From the NCBI GenBank assembly GCA_015680685.1, contig MNCI01034697.1, forward strand, positions 1,436,516 through 1,500,515: 64,000 nucleotides of DNA. The letters are read 5' to 3'. The DNA comes from Gnetum montanum. Lineage: Eukaryota; Streptophyta; Gnetopsida; Gnetales; Gnetaceae. This document shows, piece by piece, positions 35,200 to 47,499 of the stretch (positions within the stretch are counted from its first letter, which is position 1; each line of letters opens with the position of its first letter). The position numbers were made by a program, and so were the translations under genes. The notes under the pieces were generated by a model that worked only from the letters and a program-made list of their open reading frames with translations, did no database searches and was not told the origin of the DNA.

Positions 35200-37443
35200 G
35201 GAGGATGGTATGCATGTGGTGTGTCTCCCCTAGGAGAAGGAGTCCTATAGTACTCCTGAGCTTGGTAGTGACGTTGTGGGGTCACGTAACCAACAGAGTC
35301 ACGTGGAGAGATTGGCTACTGCACGTAGTAGCCATATGGATCCAGTTGCTGGTAAGGGTATTGTTGTCTCGGCGGTGGCATCCCCCATGACTCTGGGTAT
35401 TGCCACTGCTGGTGTTACTCAAGAGGTTGTGGCAGAGTTCCACTTAGATAATACGTTAACGGTTGGTGGAACTGCCTCAGGTTACCTTGGGGATAAGGTA
35501 ACCGTCGGGGTGCTTGCCATTTGTTAAGTCATGGGTTCAGTGCATACACCCCAAGCTCTTGCAGATGTGAGATTATTGGGCAACATTCCTTGGGATGATC
35601 ATACTAGCATATCTCACATCCACCATCATTGTCTATATCTGAATCCACAACCTCTTCAGTGATAGTCATTTTTCCCTTACCTTTGTTATGTGCATGGTCC
35701 GAATCCATCTTTTTCTTTCTATCCTGGTCACTACTTCACTCCTTAGACTCCTCTACGACTTTTAGAACGGTTTCAAATATACTATCTAAGGAGTCCCACA
35801 TTTGATCTACCTTAGCCGACACTTTTGTTGTTAATTTCTAGAGTGACAAGGTTTTTCTATTGACCATCTCTTTGAGTGGTGACTCATCCTCCTCCTCACA
35901 AAATCTTACTCCCCTTTTTCATAGGGAAGGATCACGGTTGTACTCTTCCGCGCTCTCTCTTGCATAGCTCTCCTTCTTCTTTAGCCACTTGCTTCAACAA
36001 TCTATGGATCTCATGGGACCTAAGCTCTGATAATCTCCCTTGGGCATATGTTCCAAGGGTTCTCCTAGTTTCGTGCCTAAGTCCATCTACGAGATGACGT
36101 AGTTGATCTCGTTGCAAGTAACCATGGCCCAGGCAACGATGTAGCAGTGCATAATATCAATCCATGGTAGCATCTAAGGGTTCGTGATTTCCCTGTTTCC
36201 ATCCTTGGATCTGCTTTCACAAGTTGGACACCTGGGAGTACGTTTGATACTTATCATTAAACAATTCTAGCATCGTAGTCCACCTTCGAATGGATTCCGA
36301 TTCTAAGGACCAGTACCAACTTTCTGCTTCTTTTATCAGTGTCCTTAGGAACAACTTTAATTTTTACCACTCGTTCTCAATATTCTGCAAGGCACATGTA
36401 TGGTGAAATGCCTATAAGTGGTTCTGAGGATCAGCATTGTATCCCCCCTCAAATCGTGGGATATTATTCATGTCTAGTCTCTTGATCCTACTATCTTTTT
36501 GCTGCCTTGTAGGAATCCTAACGACGTTCGTAATGTCTAACATGCTTCTAGTTACAAGTAGGGGTTCTTCATGGTCATTTCTTTCGTAGCATCTGTGATG
36601 TCTACGCGGTTCCCTACTTTCCCTTCTTCCATGCCGTAATTCTCTAGAGTGCCCTCGTCCTCACTCTCGACTCTCTCGTCGAGGTTTCTCACTTTGTTTA
36701 CCCTTATCCTCATGGTTAGGTTCCTTATGACTGCATCCTGATATTGAAGGAGAGGGTGAATGTCACGATGAAGGTGAAGAAGAAGGAGAACTATCGCCAT
36801 GATGATGTTTCCTACCCTCTCTTCAGTGGTCTTGGCCCTGATCGTGATGATGATCAGAGTGCTCACCCTTATCTTGTGTTTGTGTTCCCTCGTTGAACAC
36901 TTGGTGTTCGTGGGGATTAGAACTAGTTGTGAATCATGGAGTGAAGGTTCTGATACACCACCTCCTCACCATCGTTAGGAGGGGGAACATCATTTTTTGG
37001 AGAACCCATCGAAATAGGTTCACCACCCTCAATTTCGCTTAAGACAGGTGGAGCGTTATGGGGTCTTATGATGTATAGTAACTCTTCTGTCGCAAGTCCC
37101 ATGGACGTTGCACTTTTGTGTGATGGTAGTCCTGTGTGTCATAATCACATGCAACGTACTCTATGTACAATTGTAACATGCCTATTCGTGCAAGAGCATG
37201 AAGGAGCATGTTAGAGGCTGCTCGATCTAGAGGCAATACTATGTTACCCTCCATGTCTCTCCAACGCAGTTGTTCATCTTGATGGAAAATAAAGGTAAAG
37301 TCGAGTATATACTCATCGTGATGAATATATACCACACGGAATTGTTGAGGAACTAGCGGATTTTGGTTATGTGTGTTGTGCCACCGACTATCTCTTGTGT
37401 TGTTCCTAGGTGGTGAAGTGCTTTTGTGCGAAGAAGAAGACAT
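35200..37443 (-). pseudogene. Element B Gag
   Basis: The N-terminal module is open at 37066-37443 (MSSSSHKSTSPPRNN, RWRDMEGNIVLPLDRAASNM, LYIEYVACDYDTQDY). The basic segment and the Gag domain (36540-35930) follow in broken frames. Unlike A and D, the codon before SMLDI is AGA rather than TGA (36547-36549). The zinc knuckle near 35581-35619 has a stop in place of the residue after its second Cys (TAG, probably from CAG). The linker before protease is Pro/Gln/Tyr-rich and includes an AGTCATGGGGG motif (35382-35392). Confidence 0.85.
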
Positions 37444-37570
37444 TTTTGTCTTGTTCGGTGTGCTGTTTACCGTTATCTTATTTTTCTTTTGATTAACCCT
37501 AAGGGTTCATTCTAGCTCCCAATGATGTGAATGATTTCCTATGTTCTACGTAGCACACAAACAACTAAGT

Positions 37571-37588
37571 TCCTAGCAACGGCGCCAA
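37571..37588 (-). promoter_or_regulatory. Element B primer binding site (tRNA-Asp type)
   Basis: The minus strand reads TTGGCGCCGTTGCTAGGA, complementary to the plant tRNA-Asp 3' end with a few changes at its far end. Confidence 0.85.
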
Positions 37589-38387
37589 TGATGAGTGGCG
37601 AGGTACCCCTACACTCAACCATACGAATACGAGCATCTCACGCACGATCCAGTCAAACTCCAAGGACTAAGTGCTTACACGCCCTAATGGAACACTTAAA
37701 GTTAATCAATCGCTATCTTCCCAAACTTACTTGTATTGTCACAATTGTATGGTTAAGTAAGCCTGAGGTGTATGATTTTTATATCTTTTATCTTTTTAAT
37801 GCCTTATGCTAATAGGGAAGGGTGAAGAGAATTAATTGACTAACTTTCATTAACTACTTACTAACTAAGTTCTAATCGTCCTAGCACCAGTATCCATTCC
37901 CACTTACCACACACACCCTAAACTAGTGCAACGCTACTGGGATTACCAAACGCTATTCGTTACTGGGTTACCAAGCATTGCACACATGCTCGAAGCGGTC
38001 ATACTGAATGCACTTAACTAGGAGAAGCAAGGGTTGATAGAGAGATTAATTATCTAGGAAAGCATTTAAACATTTAACAATAATTAAATCCTATTTAGCT
38101 TAGTCCACATGCTACAAGGTTTATCAGAAAGTTCGTCTTTATTGTCGTACAAAAATGTGTGCTCAGGTACAATTTGCTCGAATAAATATCCATTCACTTT
38201 AAGACTCTTACTGTGGGAATATGGAAATTATTCTAACTTTGGAATGGTAAAACTACAAGAGTTTGGCTAAGGTCTAGATCTAGATAAGTGAACAAGGAAA
38301 AGCTACCTCTTATTTAGTGACATGACAGTAGGCCACGATATTGCATACGTGATATCGCAGGGGTGGACACGATATCGCGGCTCATCA
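37589..38387 (-). repeat. Element B 5' LTR
   Basis: A 799-base LTR from TGATGAGTGG to CTCATCA. The palindrome cluster near 38330-38380 is decayed (GATATTGCATACGTGATATC), mostly by C-to-T and G-to-A changes. Confidence 0.9.
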
Positions 38388-39540
38388 CCAATCCAAGGCC
38401 AACAATTGTCATCCTTGTGCTAGTCCCAATTGTGACTCATCCTTCATAATCTTTCACATTTGTTAATAATTCCTTGTTGCTTGTCATGTGATGACTAAAA
38501 TCACTATCAACATACCAAACATTGTTACTTAAGATTGATTAGTTGTTGTGACCAAGGACTTTTTAGTCTTGTCTTCAATGAAAACCATTTCTTCTAACTT
38601 GTTAGCTTTCTCAAAATAATTTTTTGTAGCCTTTTGCTGAAGTCTCTTCTTTGTCCAAAAATCTAACTCATTGTTATTATCTTTATGACAAAAACACACC
38701 ACATTCTTTCTTTAGATCTGTTTGACTCAGATCCACCTTGGCCACATCCTCGTCCTCATCCATAACCATCTCTTCTATCTTGACCATGTCCATGTTCTTG
38801 ATTAGAGGAATGTCCTTGAAATCTTTGTTGTTAACTAGAGGTTCTACCTTGTGTTATTTGGATCTGAAATGCATTTGTTGTCATCTCTCCTCTTTGATTG
38901 ACCCTTTGTTTGAAGGTCTTTAGGCTACCAATGAGCTTGACCATAGTCAATTTTGATAGATCTCTACCCTCTTCAATTGCAAAGATGGTCAAATTAAATC
39001 ATTTGACTAGAGTTCAAAGAATCTTAGTTACAATCTTAGATTCCTCCAAATTTTCTCCTCTAACTTGAAAGCCATTCATAACCTCCTATGCTCTATTGAT
39101 ATATTGATCAAGCATCTTAGACTCTTTCATTGTGAGGGCCTTGAAATCTCTGTTTAGCATTTGTATCTTGACCATTCTAACCTATTCTGAGCCTTTGTAG
39201 GCTACTTCCAAAGCATCCCAAACATGTTTTGCATAATCATACTCAACAATGTTTGGAAAGATTATTCGATACAAACCAGTTTGGAGAATGAATAATGCAC
39301 TTTCATCACTCCTTATCTCCTTCAATCAATTTTGGCATTACTATTAAGAGTTGCAAATGCTATAGGATCTATGATATCATAAAAGCCTAAAAAGACTAAA
39401 TCCCATAGATCTTGATAGATCAAGAAGATCTTCATCTTGGTATCCCAATACTTCTAATCATCTCTAGTGAATATAGGAACCTAAAGAGATATGATACCAA
39501 CATTGTTTTATGTCATTTTGCCAGAAGTCCTTAGACATCA
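38388..39540 (-). pseudogene. Copia gag and protease start, decayed
   Basis: Recognisable blocks on the minus strand are VPIFTRDDYEYWDTKMKIFL and QDLWDLV near 39400-39480 (copia Gag N-terminus), Lys/Asp-rich linker sequence near 38740, and WYVDSDFSHHMTSNKELL near 38450-38510. Many stops interrupt the frame. Confidence 0.75.
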
Positions 39541-41044
39541 AAAGTTCCATGACTTAAAGGCTTATTTAGATGTGAAAAATATTAACATCATGGGAGGGGT
39601 GTAATGCCTGAAAAAATTGATTGCTAGGAAATCAAAAATTCCAAGTGAAATAGCCTAACCTTGGATCCCAAAGGCCTTCGACAAAGAGGATCTAAGGCAT
39701 CTTAGATGGTCTTTCCAATCACCCAGGGACTTAGAAATTGTTAATGATGCAATCTAATATAACAAATAATGTAGATCTAATCTAAGAAAAAGCACAAAAT
39801 TTAAACATAGAATAAACTTACATAAATAAATGAAATGCTAATTTTTATTAAAATACTAAAAATGCTAAGATGTATAAGTGTGTGCCTAGATGAGCAAGGA
39901 GTTGCCGAAATGATGCTTGAAGTCTTATGAAATAGGTAGGTTGTGTTTTGCAATCGATTGCACGATCCAAGTGCTTCTAAGCTTCAACTTCCAAAAACTC
40001 CTCACTAGTTCTTAGATGTAGATATGCTACATTGATGTGCTATTATGGTGGATAAAATGCTTGAATTTTTGTTGTTGGGCAATGCACTAAAAGTCTCCAA
40101 TGCTCAGCCAATTGCTAATTTGCTAAGAAGTCCTTTCAAAGTGTTGGAATTTTTGTTTAAATAGGCTACTAGTGTTTAATTCATTGCTGTAAATTTTTTT
40201 CCATGATTGCTAACAAACTAAAATCATTTGCAGGTGTGACAATCTTTCAACTCCATTGTAGTTTTCATTTATGGTAAGTTTTTATACCCCTAAGGCATCA
40301 AAATTATGATTGTTACCATAAATAGTACAAACTTTTCCAACTATTCTGGCTTCACCCATCCCTACTAGCCTTGTTGGAGCAACATTGACATTATGGAATT
40401 TTTGCTGAAATTGTTGAACTATGCTGGAGTTGCTAGTGCAATGTTGGAATTGTTGGAAAACCAAACCCCCAACCACACCAACACTAGTTTTGTGAAGCAA
40501 TGCTGGAGTTGTTGGAATAATGCTAAAATCTATGAAAAACAAAATCTCCAACCACTCCAATGCTGGCTTTGTAACACCCATATTGGGTTTTGTGGCAACT
40601 ATGCTAGTTTTGGTAAGGAAAATGAATATCCAACACCACCAATGCTGGGGGTAGGTGTTTCCAGCATAGTTGAGGCTATACCCCCACAAAAACCTATGAA
40701 AATGCCAATTTTGGCAATCCAAAAGGCATTTTTAACCTCTTTAAGCCTAAATATAGACATGGTATGATTTTTTTCACTTGGGGAGTGAGGCTATGATAAC
40801 TTATGAGGAATTTTTTTTAATTCCAAAAGTTAAAGTATGTGCAATTGCATCTCATGGATGAAAATGTTCACATTTTACAATAAAATTCCAACCTTAGGTT
40901 TAATGGTGAGGTTTATTAGTTGCAACATGAGATTTTGTGGTGGTGTTTTAGGGGGGTTGTGGAAGGGAATTGAAAGAATATTGATGTTAATCTCTCCCTA
41001 TTCTAAAGCCATGATGTATAAAATATTTTATGAACAAACCTAAT
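39541..41044 (-). other. Long leader of the partial copia element with degenerate internal repeats
   Basis: About 1.5 kb without a supported gene. Between about 40390 and 40690 a roughly 115-base unit recurs imperfectly, with blocks AATGCTGGAGTTGTTGG, CCAACCAC-CCAA and CTAGTTTTGTG. The weak open frames here come from this repeat. Confidence 0.5.
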
Positions 41045-41056
41045 GCTCTAATACCA
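41045..41056 (-). promoter_or_regulatory. Primer binding site of the partial copia element
   Basis: The minus strand reads TGGTATTAGAGC, one change from the initiator-Met-tRNA site TGGTATCAGAGC. It lies beside the LTR end TTCTTTCA. Confidence 0.75.
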
Positions 41057-41321
41057 AAATGAAAGAACTAAGAACTAAGGAACCTAGGATCATGATGAAA
41101 AAAATACAAACTAAAAGATAACTACACAAAAATTGAAAATAAGAACTATTAAATAAAACTCTCTTCTTGATCCCATATCATGGAGGGGTTTTATATTGAA
41201 GTACATACTAATAATAGGAAGCAAAGAATCAAGGGATTTAATCTCATCATGATAATATTTGATGAGATATATTAGGGATACATTGAAATATGGATACATC
41301 ATTCCTAAAATCATCATATCT

Positions 41322-42220
41322 TGATGAGTGATGGAGTGAGCCAACATCCAACCATACAAGTCACATGTGTTCATGCACAACTAGATCATAATCTATGGAT
41401 AAGGTAATGTGAATATGCTAGTAATTGGTTTAACTTCGAGACCGTTGTCTTCCCATGTGGAGCCAATGTAATCTGTTGTATGGTTTAGCTCATAATGAGA
41501 TATATGACATGTTGATGTTTTTGGGCCATTACTACTCCTAGTGAACATGATGAAATGGAAATAATTTCTAACTCTAAGAAAAACAAGTAAATGAATCTAG
41601 TCTAGCCTATGGTGATGAGCATCCATTCTTGATCTTCTGTACACACCTTGGGCTTTATGTAACTACTACTAGGATACCAAGTGTACGACTACTAGGCATT
41701 CCAAGTAATAAAACTATTGGGTTACCAAGAAATTACACTTCAGTGCTCAAGATCAATAGTACTCATTTTTCTTAATAAAAACAATAATAGAAAGTGCATG
41801 GAATAGTAAAAAATTAACTATGAAAAATAGTAAACATTATGCTAAGTAAAACAGAAAACTAGGAGAATGTTGCAATAGTATGAAATAGCTCGATTTTTAT
41901 TGCTGGTCACACTTGTACCTAAGTACAAGATGTTCGAATAAAGACTTCATTCACTACGTCACACTACACTATGAGCATTCACACTTCTAAGTACTTAAGA
42001 CTAAATTCAAAAAAAAAAAAAAAACTAAAAGAGTTCTACTACTACTAAATAAAATCTATTGTAAATCCATGTGTCTAAGTGCTGTATTTATATGCTAACA
42101 CACACCCCGTGATATCACATATATGATGACGTAGATAGTTTTACAATATGGGAGCTATGATATCAAAGATATAATATTAGAGTTACAATATCGTATTTGA
42201 CCAAAAATTGATATAGCATA
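41322..42220 (-). repeat. Element C 3' LTR
   Basis: Aligns with 53723-54519: start TGATGAGTGATGGAGT, the ATCCAACCATACAA block, TATAAATA on the minus strand at 42084-42091, end TTGATATAGCA. The palindrome cluster is replaced by weak GATATCA repeats (42110-42205). Confidence 0.88.
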
Positions 42221-42221
42221 C

Positions 42222-42233
42222 CCTCATGACTAA
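42222..42233 (-). promoter_or_regulatory. Element C polypurine tract
   Basis: The minus strand reads AGTCATGAGGGT beside the LTR, a one-base variant of the AGTCATGGGGG motif of elements A, B and D. Confidence 0.6.
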
Positions 42234-42599
42234 CTAAAAACTTGTCCTCAAGTTAAAACAAATTGAGGATAGAATCCCTTACAAAATCGGGAGGTATATT
42301 TACATGACACTAAATGCCATAGTGATGTTTTATAAAATTGACACAAGATATGACAAGATAAAAAAACAAACAAAACAACATGATGAAGCTTAATGTAGCC
42401 TATGAAGTTCCTAGTAGTGGTGGCTCCTCCATTGATTGCTTCCCCTTGTCATCAAGCTTCCGAAATTTGTATCTATTTAGGAGCACTTGAAGTTTCTCCT
42501 CCTCTATTCTCAAGTCATGTACTGTCCATGCCTATTGTGGAATGTGTGATGAAGCGGGTACATCCCATGGACATAGCAACTATGGAAACAACTAATTGG

Positions 42600-45060
42600 C
42601 TTTAACATACCATGCTATGAACTACCTCTTCTCTTCCTCAAAATCTTTGGCCTTGACTCATAACTCATGATAGTCAAACAGTCTTTAGGCCAAGTTTGCT
42701 ACAACATCTTTTTGCGCTTGGTAGCCAACCTTAACTGCTTCTAATTTAGAGTGTGCCACTTGAAGTTTCTATAGAGCATCTTTCTGATCTATAAACTCCT
42801 TTTCGTACAATGTGTACATGGCTACTACTTGCAATTCGAGCTCCTTTCTAAGCTTACCTACTATTAACATGGCCAAGTCCGCATAATGAAGGTTAGCTAA
42901 CCCCTTTATTGATTCAAATCTTCTATGTGCAGGTATTTGTTTTTAATATCTGCTTGGTGAACATGAGCATAACTATCCAAGATGGGTTGCCAGTCTAGAT
43001 TTTGTGTTGATATAGAATTGATATGGGCTTTGTCCATCTGGATTTCCTTCTCATTAATCTATTAATACATGTCCACTTAATCATAGAAGTGTTCCTTGAG
43101 CCTCTTATGTTACTTAGCTTTATTCTGCCATGCACTAATTTCAATAGTAGATTTCTATCTAATTGTGCATACCTCCTTAATTGAGAGGATTCTATTTTCT
43201 CTTACTAAATGGCTCATATCCTAGTTGACTCTCATCAATTATTCTCTTAACTAATGGATGCTCTCCTCAAGAATGTTCTTTTGCTTTTCTACGATAGTCG
43301 ACCTGATGTTATCTATAGTGAGTTGTTTATTTTCTTCTCATGCTATGATGAGTGCCTTAGCATGTGCATATGTCTATGCTTCTACTATAAAGGCATTCCA
43401 CATTGCTTTCTCCTTCTCATTCTTCATCTGTTTATTCTATTCCATTAGGAAATTAAATTGTTTTATTCTAAGTTACTCTAACTAGTCAAGTGCAACATAT
43501 TCAGTAGGATCTTCGTGTTTAGCCCTTAGAGTTGCAATCTCTTCTTGTCATTTAAGAAGCTTATTTTCTACATGCTCAACTATAGTTTCTGCCATGACCA
43601 GCTTACCCTTGGTTACTATTAGTTCTAACTATACTACAATGACATAACTTAGGATGTTAATAAAAGTTGTCATGATTTACCCTATCTGCAATAGTTTGTC
43701 CAATACATCCTCATGATTGGTAGGAGTCATTGAGGTACTAGCTAACATTTGAGCATCCCTTGCCCTAGTTAGATCAACTAGCATCACACTATGTATGTTA
43801 AAGGATTTCTTAATGTAAGCCATAATCACTTCTACTACTCCTACTACATCCTAGTGCTACATAACCACAACTATGGCTCCTTCTTCAATTTCAAGCACCA
43901 CTTGAAATGATGCAGTGTTACCAAAGATCTATTGTAACCATTAGGCCTCTCCTCCTAATTGCAATGATATCTATCCACTTACAGGATCTATGGAAAGTGT
44001 GGGTCGAATCATGCTATCAATAACTCTATGAAGGTTGGCCTCCCCACATGTTCCCCAACTAATAGTCTTTGCGATTTATTGTAGATGACTCATGGATGGT
44101 GTGTAATCCTATAGCAACGGTGGTGGAACTACTCGTTATTGTTGTTGTTATTATTGCTACTACTCTTATTTCTGACTACTGGGTCCCTCTTACTATTGTT
44201 TTTAGTAGTTTGTGTGGTTTCCCCTGTATTCGTTTATTCTTCCACTTGATCTTTCTTTGGTGGTCCTGGCTTGAGAATTTCAGCATATGAGGAGTTCTGA
44301 GCCTCCCTAAGGATGTCATTAGTATACCCTAGGATTCTAGCATATTTGTACAGCTTCCTGATTAGGTAAGGGAATGGAAGTATTAACTTCCCTACCTTCT
44401 TTTCTTCAAATCGCCTTTGGATTTCCATGAAGTAGAGTTATGTGAGATTTGCATTATACTTTTCCATCAGGATCGCACTTCCTCTGGCTACATATGTGAA
44501 TAGCCTATTTAATCTATTTGTGGAAAATAGGTGATAGGTGCCAATTTCAAAATATATTCTATCTTCAAGAATTAGCTCATTATAATACTTGTCCTTTTTT
44601 TTATATGCCCTTTTTAACCACAGTTTTCTAGTTTCTGTGTCTGATCTTGTGGACAGATGTGCGACTTTTGCCCCTTCATTGGGCACATTCAGGACTTCAG
44701 CTATTCCCTTAATTAAGTATGAAATGAAGACTCCATCAATATTAACTATTGCATCTTCTTCTTTGTTATGTGAAAATTGGTAAGTCTCCCCTAAATACCA
44801 TTCGTCACTTTTTTAAAGTATGGGCCCTAGCAGTGATGCTTTGAGATGCATCCTTATAGCTTCTACAACAAATTCCATGAATGGACCAAAGTTCATCTCC
44901 ATAATTACTATGGTCAAGAGCATCTTCTCTTAGATGATCTAGAGGCTTTCTTGTGATAGTGTGAGGCATTGTCCTTGTGATTGTGGTTTCTCCACCTCCC
45001 CTTGGGTTGAATGTCAAATAGTAGGAGTTTCCTAATGGATGATAAAGGATTAAGCCTCTT
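42600..45060 (-). pseudogene. Extra ORF region downstream of integrase in element C
   Basis: Sense-strand open frames occur in a row: 44805-45017, 44438-44686 and 44234-44428. The last two read as one former domain of about 145 residues (KLWLKRAYKKKDKYYNELIL, then RLFTYVARGSAILMEKYN, then FEEKKVGKLILPFPYLI). Downstream, toward 42600, frames rich in Glu, Lys, Gln and Ile suggest a coiled coil (EENKQLTIDNIRSTIVEK). Athila elements are known to carry an extra, envelope-like ORF in this place. I do not recognise a named family, and there is no clear signal peptide or membrane segment. Elements A, B and D have no counterpart. Confidence 0.55.
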
Positions 45061-45561
45061 TCTTTGCATGTGCTACTTGTAGTCCTTGTTCTCTAGTTTG
45101 GCCTCTTCTTTGTCCTTGTGGTCTTTTGCTTGAAGGCTATGAGGGTTCTCCTATTTCTCGTCTCTTCAAGGCCATCTATAATCATCAAGAATTTAGGAAT
45201 TATTAACATGTTTTCTTGGATTTTTAATAACTCCTTTACTTTCGCGTACCTTTAATTAGATCAAATTATTAGCTTATTATGCTTGCAAAGTTAGAAAAAT
45301 TTTTAAAAAGAAACCCCATAGGTATTAATTTTCTTATAGCCCTTCAGAGTTGTCCATTTTGTTCTTGTTTATGACTCATAATGGTTGGTATGGTTTATTA
45401 AGAGGCTTATTTAAGTGTTTCTAGCATTAATGTAATTGATTTTCATTAAAATTTTTTATTTTTTTCTTCATACATACCCTTATAATACCCTCTGGGCATT
45501 AGAAAATTCTGACTCGAATTGTAACAATATCACGTCAAGCACATAACACCCCCCCTCCCCT

Positions 45562-45574
45562 NNNNNNNNNNNNN
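45562..45574. other. Assembly gap (13 N)
   Basis: N bases between a CCCCCCCTCCCC run and a GATCCCAACCCCCCC run. Homopolymer C tracts on both sides probably caused the break. True gap size is unknown. Confidence 0.99.
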
Positions 45575-47360
45575 GATCCCAACCCCCCCAACAACTAAGT
45601 TGAGAACACCAGGATCAACAAAGTTCAAAAATCAAGAAAATTGAAATTGTGTGTGGAATTATGGGTGTTGGAAGTTGGGAGGTCATAGCTCAAAATTCAG
45701 AAGAAAAATAACAAAAAATCCTATGGCTCAAAAGTGAAAAATGAAAAAATTTTGCTAAGTCCTTGGATATATTTAATTTTTGTGGGTTACAATATCAGAG
45801 ATCCAATATCACAAGGAAAAATTTTAAAATTTTCTGATAAGATTTTATGAACAAAATGAGTCATTTTAAATGTTTGGAAGGTCAGGAACATGACATGTTG
45901 AAAGGGTTGTGGGATAGAAATGATGCATGATTTTTGAAAATTTTACATAGAAGGTTTATCAAGAAGGAATCTTAGCTATGAAAGTTCATTGGATGTTGGT
46001 AAGATGGATGATATGGGAAATGAATTCATGTCGTTGAAATGGATAGTTTGATTGTGAAGGGAAGTTTTTATTGATATTTATTGTTGTTAGAAGGCTTAAT
46101 ATGATGTGGAATTACTTGTTAAGTATAAGATACAATAGTTATACAAGTGGATCCTTCCCAAAGCAGGCTCCAACCATTAGTGCCCTTGTATAACCACGTC
46201 TAAAAGTGTCCTTAGGAACTCAAGGAATTACATATAAGGCATACCTATTTAGCAAAACACACATGTTAGTATCACCAAGTTGTGAAAATTACGCTATGTT
46301 ACACATAAATACAAGTTATGATTATTCATATAATGAAATGAAATGGACTTAGAAGGGATTGTAGAAAATGGGATGTGAGGTATCTTACCATAGGCATAAT
46401 AAATTCTTGTGTTTGATTAGTGGTTAAAGTAATCACTAGCTTGTCTATTCAAAATTCAAACCAAGTCCAAACCACATTTCAATGACATCACATTGTCTCA
46501 TCTCTTGGAATTACAACTGTAAAACTACCATTGTTTCAAGGAGTATTGTCTCTTGGCATATTGTCCAAGGGGGGAGTTTAGTCATTGCACTTCTTATTTT
46601 TTGAAATTCCTGAGAAGCCACCTACCTTCAGGCATGGGTAACATGTCTTTCCAATGGAACCCCTAGAAATTTATTCTATGCATAGAATTTATTTTTATCT
46701 GTGTCAAACTTACTAGAGGACTATCCTCAAGCATGGATAACATGTCTTTCTAGTGACATGATAAGGCGGCACTTATTTTACTCTTACTTCCATTTTTTGT
46801 TAGATCTACAAGGATATAATACAACCTAAGCAAAAAGATAAAACTAATAGAAGTAATCCAAGAGAGTCCACAAATTTCCTTGATATCACACCCTTGACAT
46901 TCTCTCCTAGTTCTTCACTTTTTGGTCCAATCATAATGATCACAAATTTATTCTTAGTTGTATGCAAGGAAGAATATCATTAGGGCCATGGTAAGAACCT
47001 CTTATTAATGGAATGAATGGATGAATGTTGTGGTGTCACTATTTAGATAATTAGTTCCTTATTACTTAATAAAATAGAGAAATCCTCACCTTATTAGACT
47101 ACATCTTTCCTTATTCTTAATGTGTTTTATTAGCACTCAAAATTATTTACAAAGGAGATAAAAATGGAATATGAAAAAGATAGTAGAAATGGAAAAAGAT
47201 GTAAAGAATGAAAAAGCATTAAGGAGTTGAATGATGTTAAAGAATACCAAAAATTTAAGAAATGAAAAAGTATAAAAGAATGAAAAAATATCAAAGAATT
47301 TGAAAAATGAAAAGAAAAAGAAAAATTCAGTAAAGCACCTACAATTCCAGATTGACACCC
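45575..47360 (-). other. Element C 3' non-coding tract
   Basis: No ORF is supported. The part at about 46000-47100 is homologous, in reverse, to 62880-63990 of element E (for example CCTTCAGGCATGGGTAACATG here and its equivalent near 63230). A degenerate ACCCACATGACT at 47354-47366 marks the motif position seen after integrase in A and B. Confidence 0.65.
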
Positions 47361-47499
47361 ACATGACTATTATTAGGATTAGTTAAATAGAAGATAGAAT
47401 AGGTAGAAGATGATTGGGTAGATTAGGTAGATTCCTTGGAATATTCATAATAGAATTTGACTTGTTGGATATTGAAAACAATAAGCTTATGTGGACAAG

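Larger units (their letters stand above)
18451..38387 (-). mobile_element. Ty3/gypsy element B (Athila/Tat-like), interrupted by nested element A
   Basis: Minus-strand element with LTRs at 18451-18697 plus 28762-29327 (split) and 37589-38387. The primer site is at 37571-37588, gag at about 35200-37443 and pol at 31480-34920. A 2.1 kb 3' non-coding tract lies at 29328-31480. Excluding the insertion its length is about 9.9 kb, close to element A. The flanks GTTTT (before 18451) and CCAAT (after 38387) do not match, so its target duplication has been lost or one end is rearranged. Confidence 0.88.
38388..41321 (-). mobile_element. Partial Ty1/copia element: 5' LTR, primer site, leader and gag
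   Basis: Reads on the minus strand. The right end is a partial LTR (41060-41321), cut by element C. Next come an initiator-Met primer site, about 1.5 kb of leader and a gag region. It stops at 38388, where element B begins, at the protease motif WYVDSDFSHHMT. RT and integrase are missing. Its DSG is DSD, so it is inactive. Confidence 0.75.

Noticed and set aside
38341-38400. A target duplication for element B.
   Set aside because: The five bases outside each LTR differ (GTTTT and CCAAT), so no duplication can be claimed.
40282-40767. Overlapping open frames of 124-146 codons on both strands.
   Set aside because: They arise from the degenerate ~115-base repeat and have low-complexity sequence without domain features.
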